Shown here piece after piece: positions 32,837 through 41,660 of a stretch of 64,000 nt of DNA. The notes below the pieces were generated by a model, which made no database searches, was not told where the DNA came from, and worked only from the letters and a program-made list of their open reading frames with translations. A program made the translations under genes and the position numbers. Each line of letters opens with the position of its first letter. Positions within the stretch are counted from its first letter, which is position 1. The stretch is from Microbacterium maritypicum. GTDB taxonomy: Bacteria; Actinomycetota; Actinomycetes; Actinomycetales; Microbacteriaceae. The DNA lies in NCBI RefSeq assembly GCF_008868125.1, contig NZ_WAAQ01000002.1, positions 948,910 to 1,012,909 of the forward strand, given 5' to 3'.

Positions 32837-32842
32837 TACGAT
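32837..32842 (+). promoter_or_regulatory. leaderless -10 box of the lipoprotein gene
   Basis: TACGAT ends six bases before the ATG at 32849. Confidence 0.5.
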
Positions 32843-32848
32843 CGGGGC

Positions 32849-33262
32849 ATGTCCCGCGGTCTGATGCGAGTCCTCGCCGTGGTCGCGCTCCTGTGTGGTG
32901 CCGCGACCGGCACTACGGGCTGTTTCACCGCGTGCCCGGCAATCGGCTACGTCAACGGGGCGGTCGTTGACGTGAGCGCATTCCCCGCGGTCGCGGCCGT
33001 CCAGTTCTGCGTGGACGCGGAGTGCTCACCGGCGCCGGGGGAGGACGAGACCTCCTCGACCAACATGTTCTCCACGTCCCGTCAGGACGACGGGACGTGG
33101 AGCCTCATGTTCGACATGTCCACGCCGGAAGACGTCGACATCCGTCTCTTCGACGCGCAGGGAACCCTCATCCACGAGGCTGAAGAGGCGATTGCCTGGA
33201 CCCACACCGGAGGCGCCTGCTCCGGCCCCTCCACCGCGGAACCCCTGATCCTGCAGCCCTGA
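32849..33262 (+). CDS. putative small lipoprotein, function unknown
   Basis: 137 residues. A signal peptide (RGLMRVLAVVALLCGAATGT) ends in TTGC, a lipobox-like site. The mature part has four cysteines and a beta-rich look (AVQFCVDAECSPAPG, TWSLMFDMSTPEDVDIRLFD). No family recognised. It converges directly on the DUF1844 gene with no gap. Confidence 0.65.
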   Translation: MSRGLMRVLAVVALLCGAATGTTGCFTACPAIGYVNGAVVDVSAFPAVAAVQFCVDAECSPAPGEDETSSTNMFSTSRQDDGTWSLMFDMSTPEDVDIRLFDAQGTLIHEAEEAIAWTHTGGACSGPSTAEPLILQP

Positions 33263-33661
33263 CTAGTTGACCGGACCGGTCCACTTCTCGCCCGGTCCCT
33301 TGCCGATCGGGTCGGGAATCGTCGATGCCTCGCGGAAGGCGAGCTGCAGCGAACGAAGACCGTCACGCAGCGAGCGGGCGTGCATGTCACTGATCTCGGG
33401 AGCGCCGGCGGTGATGAGGCCGGCGAGAGCGTTGATGAGCTTGCGCGCCTCGTCGAGGTCGATCTGCGCCGCGGCGTCGGGATCGTCGGCGAGTCCGAGC
33501 TTGACGGCTGCGGCGCTCATGAGGTGCACGGCGGCGGTGGTGATCACCTCGACAGCGGGTACATCGGCGATGTCTCGGGTGGCCGACGATGCGGCCTCCT
33601 CCTGACGTGCCCAGCGCTCTTCGCGCTCACGTGCAGCCTCGTCCGGTGCCTGGTTCGTCAC
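33263..33661 (-). CDS. DUF1844 domain protein
   Basis: 132 residues from a GTG preceded by AAGGCGAA. The N-terminus is charged ([17 protein letters not shown]). The DUF1844 core is [20 protein letters not shown] ... VKLGLADDP, then [16 protein letters not shown]. Commonly encoded beside infC in actinobacteria, as here. Function unknown. Confidence 0.85.
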   Translation of the reverse strand: MTNQAPDEAAREREERWARQEEAASSATRDIADVPAVEVITTAAVHLMSAAAVKLGLADDPDAAAQIDLDEARKLINALAGLITAGAPEISDMHARSLRDGLRSLQLAFREASTIPDPIGKGPGEKWTGPVN

Positions 33662-33678
33662 TTCGCCTTGCTTTCTGT

Positions 33679-33684
33679 TAGACT
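33679..33684 (+). promoter_or_regulatory. -10 box of the infC-rpmI-rplT operon
   Basis: TAGACT. No good -35 is seen. Transcription from about 33691 would give a leader of some 225 nt. Confidence 0.45.
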
Positions 33685-33690
33685 TTGGCG

Positions 33691-33916
33691 GGCTCCGGAG
33701 CGTCATGCTCCGGATCGAAAGAGGATTCACTTCCCACCCGCGCTTGCCGTTCAAGGCTACCGGGTCTTGCACTCCACCGGCTCCGTTCGCAAGACGGACC
33801 CGGCAGGTAGGGTGCGGAGCCGGCGTCTGAATGCCGGTGGGCGGGGACGATTCCGATTTCGCCCGTGATGCAGACAGCATCGCGGTGGCCGAATCACATC
33901 GTCTAAGGAGTTCCGC
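33691..33916 (+). promoter_or_regulatory. long structured leader of the infC operon
   Basis: Starts with a hairpin TCCGGAGC-GTCAT-GCTCCGGA. Further down ACCGGCTCCG can pair with CGGAGCCGGC, and CGGCGTC/CCGGTGGG segments may compete. Feedback by L20 or IF3 on such leaders is known in other bacteria; the similarity here is by position and structure, not by a matched family. Confidence 0.5.
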
Positions 33917-34540
<624 letters not shown>

Positions 34541-34613
34541 TCCCCGCCCCCAGAACTCCCGCACCGCGGGTTGACACCGTCGCCTGAGAAGGCGCCATAC
34601 GAAGGAAGAGAAG

Positions 34614-34808
34614 ATGCCGAAGCAGAAGACCCACTCGGGTGCTAAGAAGCGCTTCAAGATCACCGGCAGCGGAAAGCTGAAGAAGCAGCAGGCCGGGATG
34701 CGCCACAACCTCGAGCACAAGTCGAGCCGTCGCACCCGTCGTCTGAACCAGGACCAGGTGCTGTCGAAGGCTGACACCAAGGTCGCGAAGAAGCTTCTCG
34801 GTCGCTGA
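34614..34808 (+). CDS. rpmI: 50S ribosomal protein L35
   Basis: 64 residues, highly basic: [20 protein letters not shown] and [15 protein letters not shown]. Structural protein of the large subunit. GGAAGAGAAG precedes the ATG. It lies between infC and rplT in the standard order. Confidence 0.98.
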   Translation: MPKQKTHSGAKKRFKITGSGKLKKQQAGMRHNLEHKSSRRTRRLNQDQVLSKADTKVAKKLLGR

Positions 34809-34842
34809 CGCGCACCGAACGCACGAATAGGAACACAGGAAA

Positions 34843-35229
34843 ATGGCAAGAGTCAAGCGGGCAGTAAACGCCCACAAGAAGCGCCGGGTCATCCTCGAGC
34901 GCGCCTCCGGTTACCGCGGACAGCGTTCGCGCCTCTACCGGAAGGCCAAAGAGCAGGTCATCCACTCGCTGGTCTACTCGTACCGTGACCGTCGCAAGCG
35001 CAAGGGCGACTTCCGTCGTCTGTGGATCCAGCGCATCAACGCTGCGGCTCGCCAGAACGGCATGACGTACAACCGCTTCATCCAGGGCCTCGGCCTCGCG
35101 GGTGTCACCGTCGACCGTCGCATGCTCGCCGACCTCGCGGTCAACGACGCGGCGACCTTCACGACGCTGGTCGAGACGGCGAAGAAGGCTCTGCCCTCCG
35201 ACGTCAACGCACCGAAGTCGGCTGCGTAA
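34843..35229 (+). CDS. rplT: 50S ribosomal protein L20
   Basis: 128 residues: [20 protein letters not shown] and [20 protein letters not shown], then [20 protein letters not shown]. Needed early in 50S assembly and, in several bacteria, the autoregulator of this operon. CACAGGA precedes the ATG. A terminator follows at 35242. Confidence 0.98.
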   Translation: MARVKRAVNAHKKRRVILERASGYRGQRSRLYRKAKEQVIHSLVYSYRDRRKRKGDFRRLWIQRINAAARQNGMTYNRFIQGLGLAGVTVDRRMLADLAVNDAATFTTLVETAKKALPSDVNAPKSAA

Positions 35230-35237
35230 GCATCTCT

Positions 35238-35690
35238 TCACACGGGGCGCTCTCCTTCGGGAGGGCGCCCTGTGGCGTTCGTCGGCTCGGAACCGGCGGA
35301 TGCGCGGGTGACGACCACGTCGACGAGGGCCGCCACGGCGACCGCGCCGGCGTACACCGCGAGGTCGCGGACATCGAAGCCCGAGCCGAGGACGAGACGG
35401 ATCGGCGGGAACAGGGCTGCCCACTCGCGGGGAAGCCCGGTGAGCTGAAGCAGTTCGACGGCGGCGCAGAACACGAATGCCACGACCGCGATCGCGGGAC
35501 GAGGCCGGTGCGGGGCGAGGAACGCGACGAGCACGTAGATGAGCACGGCGTACAGGGCATCGCCCACGATGTCGCCGATCATCCCGCTCACACCGAGGTG
35601 AACGACGAGGCCGCTCCCTACCGTGACGGCGGCGACGACGGCGAGGGTGATCCGTCGGCGGGTGCTGTTCACCGTGGGGCTGTCGCTCAT
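35238..35690 (-). CDS. DUF2809 family membrane protein
   Basis: 150 residues, four predicted membrane helices. DUF2809-like motifs are IVGDALYAVLIYVLVAFLAP, the helix pair with AVELLQLTGL and DVRDLAVYAGAVAVAAL. Function unknown. A leaderless promoter supports the ATG at 35690. The end of the gene overlaps the rplT terminator hairpin. Confidence 0.8.
   Translation of the reverse strand: MSDSPTVNSTRRRITLAVVAAVTVGSGLVVHLGVSGMIGDIVGDALYAVLIYVLVAFLAPHRPRPAIAVVAFVFCAAVELLQLTGLPREWAALFPPIRLVLGSGFDVRDLAVYAGAVAVAALVDVVVTRASAGSEPTNATGRPPEGERPV
35242..35273 (+). terminator. terminator of infC-rpmI-rplT
   Basis: GGGCGCTCTCC-TTCG-GGAGGGCGCCC, 11 bp with one G-U pair and a UUCG loop. It overlaps the last codons of the convergent DUF2809 gene. 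Confidence 0.7.
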
Positions 35691-35696
35691 CCCGGC

Positions 35697-35702
35697 ACCC
35701 TA
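35697..35702 (-). promoter_or_regulatory. leaderless -10 box of the DUF2809 gene
   Basis: Minus-strand TAGGGT ends six bases before the ATG at 35690. Confidence 0.5.
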
Positions 35703-35735
35703 TCCCGATGGTGCGGGAACCAGCCGCGCGTTCTC

Positions 35736-35741
35736 TAGACT
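35736..35741 (+). promoter_or_regulatory. leaderless -10 box of the SpoU gene
   Basis: TAGACT ends six bases before the GTG at 35748. This favours 35748 over the in-frame GTG at 35742, which would lie directly against the box. Confidence 0.5.
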
Positions 35742-35747
35742 GTGATC

Positions 35748-36560
35748 GTGCTGGAGAACCCCCGTTCGCCCCGAGTCCGAGCCGTCGCGAAGCTGACCAA
35801 GCGCAGCGCGAGAACCGAGACGGGCCTGTTCCTTCTGGAAGGTCCGCAGTCCGTCCGCGAGGCGCTCACCTACCGTCCCGAGGCGATCGTCGAGCTGTTC
35901 GCGACGCCGAACGGCTGGGAGAGGCACCCCGACATCCGTGCGAAGGCCGCCGAGGCCGAGATCGATGTCGAATACGTGACCGAGTACGTCCTCAACGCGA
36001 TGGCCGACACCGTCACCCCGCAGGGGCTGGTCGCGGTGGTGCAGCAGACACCGACTTCCGTGCGCGACATCTTCGACTCCTCGCCACGGCTGGTGGCCAT
36101 CTGCGAGGAGGTGCGGGACCCCGGGAACCTCGGCACGATCATCCGGGCTGCCGACGCCGCCGGTGCGGATGCCGTCGTGCTCACCGGCCGCACGGTCGAT
36201 CCGTACAACCCGAAGGTCGTGCGCGCCACGACAGGGTCGCTCTTCCACCTGCCGGTGTCGGTCGGGGGAGACCTGGCCGATGTCGTCACGCGCGCCCATG
36301 CCGCAGGCCTGCGCATCCTCGCGGCCGATGTGAAGGGCGACGATCTGCTGAAAGCACGCGCCGAGGGCGTGCTCGAAGAGCCCACCGCCTGGCTCTTCGG
36401 CAACGAGGCGCGCGGGCTCGAAGACGAGGCGCTCGCGCTCGCGGACCAGGTGCTCAAGCTGCCCATCTTCGGCCGTGCCGAATCCCTCAACCTGGCGACG
36501 GCCGCCAGCGTGTGCCTCTACGAGAGCGCCTTCGCACAGCGGGCGACGTCCGCCGGCTGA
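35748..36560 (+). CDS. TrmH/SpoU-type RNA 2'-O-methyltransferase
   Basis: 270 residues with an N-terminal L30e-like substrate-binding domain (1-100) and a knotted SPOUT domain. Motif 1 is DPGNLGTIIRAADAAGADAV, motif 2 LFGNEARGL and motif 3 ESLNLATAASVCLYE. It methylates ribose in tRNA or 23S rRNA; the exact nucleotide is not evident. In many actinobacteria it sits between rplT and pheS, as it does here with an insertion of later genes. Confidence 0.92.
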   Translation: MLENPRSPRVRAVAKLTKRSARTETGLFLLEGPQSVREALTYRPEAIVELFATPNGWERHPDIRAKAAEAEIDVEYVTEYVLNAMADTVTPQGLVAVVQQTPTSVRDIFDSSPRLVAICEEVRDPGNLGTIIRAADAAGADAVVLTGRTVDPYNPKVVRATTGSLFHLPVSVGGDLADVVTRAHAAGLRILAADVKGDDLLKARAEGVLEEPTAWLFGNEARGLEDEALALADQVLKLPIFGRAESLNLATAASVCLYESAFAQRATSAG

Positions 36561-36595
36561 GTTCTCGGCCCCGAAGGAAGCAGGAGACGGAGTCG

Positions 36596-37267
36596 ATGAG
36601 GATTCTGATCGTCGAGGATGACGACCGCGTCGCCGGCGCGCTCGAGGCGTTCCTCGCTCGATCGGGATACGCGACCGTGCGCGCGGCGGACGGAGCGGCA
36701 GCTCTGGACCTGCTGGGTGCGGACACCGAGGTCGTCCTGCTCGATCTCGGGCTTCCCGACATCGACGGTGTCGACCTATGCCGCCGCATCCGTGGCCGCT
36801 CGGAGGTTCCGATCGTGATCGTGACCGCGCGCAATCAGGTCGCCGAGCGCATCAAAGGGCTGCGGGCCGGAGCCGACGATTTCGTGGTCAAGCCCTATGA
36901 CGTGCACGAGCTCCTGGCCCGGATCGAGGCCGTGACCAGAAGAACACGACCGATGCGACCCGAGGCCGATGCCCGTGTGCTGCTGCATGACGGTGGTGTG
37001 GAGATCGACCTCGTCGCACGGCAGGTCCTCGTCGACGGCACACCGATCGACCTCACGCGCAAGGAGTTCGACATCGTCGCGGTCCTCGCCCGATACCCGG
37101 GGGTGGCTGTGCCGAAGGAGCGTCTGATCCGCGAGGTGTGGAACACCGACTGGCGAGGGTTCGGGCACTCCCTCGAGGTGCACGTCGGCGCGATCAGGAA
37201 GAAGATCGGAGTCCGCGGGGTCATCGAGACCGTGCGTGGCGTCGGATATCGGCTTGCGGGGTCGTGA
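36596..37267 (+). CDS. OmpR/PhoB-type response regulator
   Basis: 223 residues. The receiver has acidic residues in VEDDD, phosphoacceptor D50 (LLDLGLPDIDG) and K99 (VVKPYD). The winged-helix output domain shows DLTRKEFDIVAVLARYPG and SLEVHVGAIRKKIG, ending RGVGYRL. AGGAG lies nine bases before the ATG. It heads a three-gene set with the kinase and a TAXI binding protein. Confidence 0.94.
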   Translation: MRILIVEDDDRVAGALEAFLARSGYATVRAADGAAALDLLGADTEVVLLDLGLPDIDGVDLCRRIRGRSEVPIVIVTARNQVAERIKGLRAGADDFVVKPYDVHELLARIEAVTRRTRPMRPEADARVLLHDGGVEIDLVARQVLVDGTPIDLTRKEFDIVAVLARYPGVAVPKERLIREVWNTDWRGFGHSLEVHVGAIRKKIGVRGVIETVRGVGYRLAGS

Positions 37268-37270
37268 CGC

Positions 37271-38647
37271 ATGCGGCGCCGTCTGATCATCGTCTTCCTC
37301 GTACCGCTCGTCGCCATCCTGGCCGCGCTCGGCGGGGCTGCGGGATGGAGCGCCGCCCACGGCGTGCAGCAGGCGTTCTACACCCAGCAGCTCGGCGACC
37401 TCGGGTACTTCGCCACGAGCGCGCGTCAGGCTCTGCGATCCGGCAGCGCGGCGGTGATCGACGCCGAGGTGATGCGCTTCCGTGAGGTCTACGGAATCGA
37501 GGTCACCGTCTTCGATCTCGGCGGCAGCGTGTGGGCCGCAGGCGAGCAGGACCCGGCGGTCCTTCCTGAGGAAGACGCCGAGAGGGTCAGGCTGGCCCTC
37601 TCCGGGCGGCGGGCCGAGCAGCCAACGGTCGTGTTCCCCTGGACCGTCACGGATGCGGCGCTGGCCGAGCCGGTGTTCGACGACGGGGACGTGATCGGCG
37701 CCGTGCTCGTCACCGGCGACGTCGAGGCGCCGCGTGCCGCGATCCTGCAGCAGTTCCTCCTCATCTGCGCGATCGCGCTGGTGCTCATCGCGCTCGGAGT
37801 GCTCCTCGTGTTCCGCCTCGCTCGATGGGTGCTGTCGCCGGTGCGCCGGCTCGATGAGGCGATGGTCGCGATCGAGCGGGGTGAGATGGACGCGCGGGTC
37901 GCGGCGGATGACGGTCCGCCGGAGCTGCGCCGCATGGCGCAGGTGTTCAACGGGATGGCCGACGAGATCGAACGGGTGATGACACGCCAGCAGGAGTTCG
38001 CACTCAACGCCTCTCATGAGCTGCGCAACCCCCTGAACGCTCTCCTCCTGCGCGTGGAGCATCTGGCGACCGGACTCGGGACGCAGTGGCAGCACGACGT
38101 CGAGGAGACGCGGGAGGAGGGGCGACGGATGACCCGTATCCTCGAGACGCTGCTGGGCCTCGCGCGCGGCGGACGCGGGGATTCGGCCATCTCCGCTGTC
38201 GACCTCGCGACCCTCGCCGCCCGGCGCCTCGACGCGTGGCGCGACGTCGCCGCACAGCGCGGAGTCGGCTTGCGTGCCACGGGGGACTCGTCGGTGATGA
38301 GCGTGACCGATCGGACGATCGTGGAGAGTGCGCTGGATGCCGTGATCGACAACGCGGTGAAGTTCTCCCCCGAGGGGGTGCAGATCGAGATCGGTGCGCA
38401 ACGCGATGGCCGGCTCTGCCGGATCACCGTCCGCGATCACGGTCCCGGTCTGACCGAGGAGGAGGCGGCAGCGGCGACAGACCGTTTCTGGCGCAGCGCC
38501 GAGAGCGGAGACACTCCCGGATCCGGGCTCGGCCTCGCCATCGCGAGTGACCTGCTCGCGACGGTCGGCGGGGAACTCTCCGTGGCCTCGGCGGAGGGCG
38601 GCGGGCTCGCCGTCGCGCTCGTGCTCCACGACGGGACGATGCCGTGA
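37271..38647 (+). CDS. sensor histidine kinase
   Basis: 458 residues. Helix 1 is at about 5-28, an external sensor region at 29-158 (about 130 residues), helix 2 at 160-182, then a HAMP region. Phosphoacceptor H249 is in FALNASHELRNPLNALLLRV. ATPase boxes are DNAVKFSPEG, VRDHGPGL and GSGLGLAIAS. The ligand probably reaches it with the periplasmic-type binding protein encoded next. It begins three bases after the regulator stop and overlaps the next gene in GTGA. Confidence 0.94.
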   Translation: MRRRLIIVFLVPLVAILAALGGAAGWSAAHGVQQAFYTQQLGDLGYFATSARQALRSGSAAVIDAEVMRFREVYGIEVTVFDLGGSVWAAGEQDPAVLPEEDAERVRLALSGRRAEQPTVVFPWTVTDAALAEPVFDDGDVIGAVLVTGDVEAPRAAILQQFLLICAIALVLIALGVLLVFRLARWVLSPVRRLDEAMVAIERGEMDARVAADDGPPELRRMAQVFNGMADEIERVMTRQQEFALNASHELRNPLNALLLRVEHLATGLGTQWQHDVEETREEGRRMTRILETLLGLARGGRGDSAISAVDLATLAARRLDAWRDVAAQRGVGLRATGDSSVMSVTDRTIVESALDAVIDNAVKFSPEGVQIEIGAQRDGRLCRITVRDHGPGLTEEEAAAATDRFWRSAESGDTPGSGLGLAIASDLLATVGGELSVASAEGGGLAVALVLHDGTMP

Positions 38648-39606
38648 GGGCCCTCGCGCGGCGGCTCGTCGCTGGTGCGCTCGCGATCACGCTCCTGGCG
38701 GTGCTGACCGCGTGCAATCCTCGTGCGAGCGAGTGGACGGATGCGGAGTACGCGATCGCCAGCGGCGGGTCGACCGGCGTCTACTACGACTACGGGAGTC
38801 ACCTGGCCGAAGAGCTGTCCGCATCGCTGGATATCCGGATGGGGGCGCAGGAGACAGCGGGATCCGTCGACAATCTGCTGCGGGTCAGCTCGGGGGAGGC
38901 CCTGATCGGGTTCGCGCAGGGTGATGCGGCCGCCGATGCGGTGGCCGGCACCGGGGCCTTCGACACGCCGCTGGAGGTGCAGGCCCTCGCTCGGCTCTAC
39001 GACGAATACGTGCAGGTCGTGGTGCGGGGAGACTCCGAGATCGACGACGTCGGCGATCTCGCCGGCCGCACGATCTCGCTCGGCGCGGAGAACTCCGGGG
39101 TGAACGTGATCGCCGCGCGCGTGCTGGATGCGGCCGGCGTCGACATCGGGTCTGTCCGCAACCCCCAGCTCGACCTCAGCGAGTCGATCGGCGCGATGGA
39201 GCGCGGGGAGATCGACGGGTTCTTCTGGGTGGGCGGATTGCCGACCCCTGGAGTGGCGGAGCTCTCCGAGAGGTCGCCGGTTCGCCTGCTCCCGATCGAG
39301 CAGGAGTGGGTCAACGAGGTGAACGAGCGGTACTCGCACGCCTACCGTCCGGCAGATGTCCCGGCCGGGACCTACGGCCTCGTGGATTCCGCGCCGACGA
39401 TGGCGGTGCCCAACTATCTCGTCACGGCAGCCGCGACCCCTGATGCCGTCGTGCGCGACGTGCTCGCCGGGCTGTTCGACGCGCGTCTGCGCATCGCGGG
39501 GGAGGTGCCCACCGCGGCGTTGCTGGACCGTCGTTCGGCGATCTTCACCGGTCCCGTCCCTCTGCACCCCGGGGCCGTGGACTACTACCGGGACCTGCGC
39601 GGCTGA
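38644..39606 (+). CDS. TAXI-family solute-binding lipoprotein
   Basis: 320 residues. The lipoprotein signal ends LTAC. The mature TAXI domain shows YAIASGGSTGVYYDYGSHLA, QETAGSVDNLLRVSSGEALI and SLGAENSGVNVIAARVL. TAXI proteins usually feed TRAP transporters, but no TRAP permease is encoded nearby. Translational coupling to a histidine kinase suggests it supplies the ligand signal. The start is the GTG overlapping the kinase stop. Confidence 0.88.
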   Translation: MRALARRLVAGALAITLLAVLTACNPRASEWTDAEYAIASGGSTGVYYDYGSHLAEELSASLDIRMGAQETAGSVDNLLRVSSGEALIGFAQGDAAADAVAGTGAFDTPLEVQALARLYDEYVQVVVRGDSEIDDVGDLAGRTISLGAENSGVNVIAARVLDAAGVDIGSVRNPQLDLSESIGAMERGEIDGFFWVGGLPTPGVAELSERSPVRLLPIEQEWVNEVNERYSHAYRPADVPAGTYGLVDSAPTMAVPNYLVTAAATPDAVVRDVLAGLFDARLRIAGEVPTAALLDRRSAIFTGPVPLHPGAVDYYRDLRG

Positions 39607-39609
39607 CTG

Positions 39610-39628
39610 CTCAAGAAATCCTCAAGAA
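39610..39628 (+). promoter_or_regulatory. 11-bp-spaced direct repeat, candidate response-regulator site
   Basis: CTCAAGAA occurs at 39610 and 39621, exactly one helical turn apart, the arrangement bound by OmpR/PhoB-type dimers. It lies between the two-component operon and gluA. Confidence 0.45.
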
Positions 39629-39726
39629 GTCTGACACCGGGGTCCACCCTCTGTCATTGTGAGGTCGATCGTGAACGATCGTCGCCTGCTGCTCAACTGT
39701 CTTTGGGGTGCTGCAGCAGGACGATT

Positions 39727-39752
39727 CCGCGGCCCGTGGGGGCGGGCCGCGG
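39727..39752. terminator. hairpin in the gap before gluA
   Basis: CCGCGGCCCG and CGGGCCGCGG form a perfect 10-bp stem with loop TGGGGG. The rest of the 250-bp gap holds a second palindrome, CGATCGT-GA-ACGATCG (39666-39681), and no accepted gene. Confidence 0.5.
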
Positions 39753-39845
39753 GGTACCCATGCACAGCTGCATTGGTGCCGCGATCAGGTGATTACGAAC
39801 GTGTAAATCTCACCGAGGTGCCTGGAGACCCGCGTCCGACGTGGC

Positions 39846-39851
39846 TAGTTT
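39846..39851 (+). promoter_or_regulatory. -10 box of gluA
   Basis: TAGTTT ends six bases before the ATG at 39858. The intervening GGAGAA could also act as a weak ribosome binding site on a longer transcript. Confidence 0.45.
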
Positions 39852-39857
39852 GGAGAA

Positions 39858-40607
39858 ATGATGACCTCTGATACCCCGCTCGTCGTGGTCGAGAACGTCC
39901 AGAAGCACTACGGCGATTTCCAGGCGCTCACCGACATCGACCTGACCGTCAACTCGGGGGAGGTCGTGGTCGTGATCGGCCCGTCCGGCTCCGGCAAGTC
40001 GACGCTCTGCCGCACGATCAATCGTCTCGAGACGATCACGAGCGGCAGCATCAGCATCGACGGCAAGGAGCTCCCGGCCGAGGGTAAGGGCCTGGCGCAT
40101 CTGCGGGCGGACGTCGGCATGGTCTTCCAGTCCTTCAACCTCTTCGCCCACCTCACGATCCTCGAGAACGTGACACTCGGCCCGATCAAGGTCCGCGGCA
40201 TCAAGAAGTCCGACGCCGAGAAGGAGGCGATGATGCTGCTCGAGCGCGTCGGCGTCGCCCAGCAGGCGAACAAGCTCCCCGCCCAGCTCTCCGGCGGCCA
40301 GCAGCAGCGCGTGGCGATCGCCCGCGCTCTCGCGATGCAGCCCAAGGTGATGCTGTTCGACGAGCCCACCAGCGCCCTCGACCCCGAGATGATCAACGAG
40401 GTCCTCGACGTCATGGTCGAGCTGGCGCACGACGGAATGACGATGATCGTCGTCACCCACGAGATGGGCTTCGCCCGCAAGGCCGCCGACCGCGTGGTCT
40501 TCATGGCCGACGGACGGATCGTGGAGGAGGCGACTCCCGAGGAGTTCTTCACGCATCCGAAGAGCGATCGCGCCAAGGACTTCCTCTCGAAGCTCCTCAC
40601 GCACTGA
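39858..40607 (+). CDS. gluA: glutamate-type ABC transporter ATP-binding protein
   Basis: 249 residues. Walker [11 protein letters not shown]-loop [10 protein letters not shown], signature [17 protein letters not shown], Walker [15 protein letters not shown] and the H-loop histidine in [15 protein letters not shown]. Drives import of a polar amino acid by the two permeases and binding protein downstream. Similar overall to GluA of Corynebacterium; glutamate as substrate is inferred from cluster layout. Confidence 0.94.
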   Translation: MMTSDTPLVVVENVQKHYGDFQALTDIDLTVNSGEVVVVIGPSGSGKSTLCRTINRLETITSGSISIDGKELPAEGKGLAHLRADVGMVFQSFNLFAHLTILENVTLGPIKVRGIKKSDAEKEAMMLLERVGVAQQANKLPAQLSGGQQQRVAIARALAMQPKVMLFDEPTSALDPEMINEVLDVMVELAHDGMTMIVVTHEMGFARKAADRVVFMADGRIVEEATPEEFFTHPKSDRAKDFLSKLLTH

Positions 40608-40662
40608 CGTCCACGCACCGACCACACAGACCCTGCACACACAGCACACGAAGGAGACGCAC

Positions 40663-41580
40663 ATGCGACGCACACGGACACTGGCAGGTATCGGAATCGC
40701 AGCGGCCGCGCTGCTGGCGCTCACCGCCTGCAACAGCGGTACGCCGTCCAGCACAGGAGCACCGGAGGGCGGCGACGAGGGCGAGGCCTCCAGCAGCACC
40801 CCGTGGACCGTCCTGACCGACGTCAGCATCGACGGCAGCCCGACGTTCGACCGGATCGAGTCTTCCGGCACGATCAAGGTCGGCGTCAAGGAGGACCAGC
40901 CGGGCCTCGGCTACCTCGACCCGGTGACGGGCGACCGCACCGGATTCGACGTCGACATCGCCCGCTGGATGGCGGCATCGCTCGGTGTCGACCCGGAGAA
41001 GATCGAGTTCCAGGCGATCGCCTCCGCGAACCGCGAGCAGGCCATCGTGAACGGCGACATCGACTACTACGTTGGCACCTACTCGATCACCGACAAGCGC
41101 AAGGAGCAGATCTCCTTCGCCGGTCCCTACTTCGTCACCGGTCAGGGCCTCCTCGTCGGCGCCGACAGCGACATCAAGAGCGTCGACGACCTGAGTGCCG
41201 AGACGACGGTCTGCTCGGCGACCGGATCGACGCCGATCCAGAACATCAAGACGAACTACCCCGACGTGCCGACCAAGGAGTACGACACGTACTCGAAGTG
41301 CGTCGAGGACCTGAAGAACGGTCAGGTGGATGCCGTCACGACCGACGAGGCGATCCTCATCGGCTACGCGGCCCAGGACCCGGACAAGCTGAAGGTCGTC
41401 GGGGAGCCGTTCAGCGAGGAGCGCTACGGCATCGGACTCGCCAAGGGCGATGACGCGCTGGTCGAGTACTTCAACACGCAGCTCACCGACGGCGCGAAGA
41501 TCTGGCAGCAGATCTTCGACAACAACCTGGGTGCCTCCGGCGTCAAGGCGACGCAGCCCGAGGTCGACCCGATCGGCTGA
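40663..41580 (+). CDS. gluB: glutamate-type ABC transporter substrate-binding lipoprotein
   Basis: 305 residues. The signal peptide ends LTAC, with a serine/glycine-rich linker. The family-3 amino-acid-binding domain starts IESSGTIKVGVKEDQPGLGY, then TGFDVDIARWMAASLG, and ends at the second lobe with EPFSEERYGIGLAKGDD. CGAAGGAG precedes the ATG. A strong hairpin after the stop separates it from the permease genes. Confidence 0.93.
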   Translation: MRRTRTLAGIGIAAAALLALTACNSGTPSSTGAPEGGDEGEASSSTPWTVLTDVSIDGSPTFDRIESSGTIKVGVKEDQPGLGYLDPVTGDRTGFDVDIARWMAASLGVDPEKIEFQAIASANREQAIVNGDIDYYVGTYSITDKRKEQISFAGPYFVTGQGLLVGADSDIKSVDDLSAETTVCSATGSTPIQNIKTNYPDVPTKEYDTYSKCVEDLKNGQVDAVTTDEAILIGYAAQDPDKLKVVGEPFSEERYGIGLAKGDDALVEYFNTQLTDGAKIWQQIFDNNLGASGVKATQPEVDPIG

Positions 41581-41585
41581 TTCCT

Positions 41586-41616
41586 GCGGGGCGGTCGACA
41601 TGTTCGACCGCCCCGC
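41586..41616 (+). terminator. strong intercistronic hairpin between gluB and gluC
   Basis: GCGGGGCGGTCGA pairs perfectly with TCGACCGCCCCGC around CATGT. Inside an ABC operon this usually makes the binding protein more abundant than the permeases, by attenuation or RNA protection. Confidence 0.7.
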
Positions 41617-41660
41617 TCATCGGCAGGAACATTCGAGAACTCGAATCGACAGGAGCAGCT

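Noticed and set aside
39659..39871. 70-codon ORF before gluA
   Set aside because: It runs through hairpins and over the gluA start in another frame; no protein-like features.
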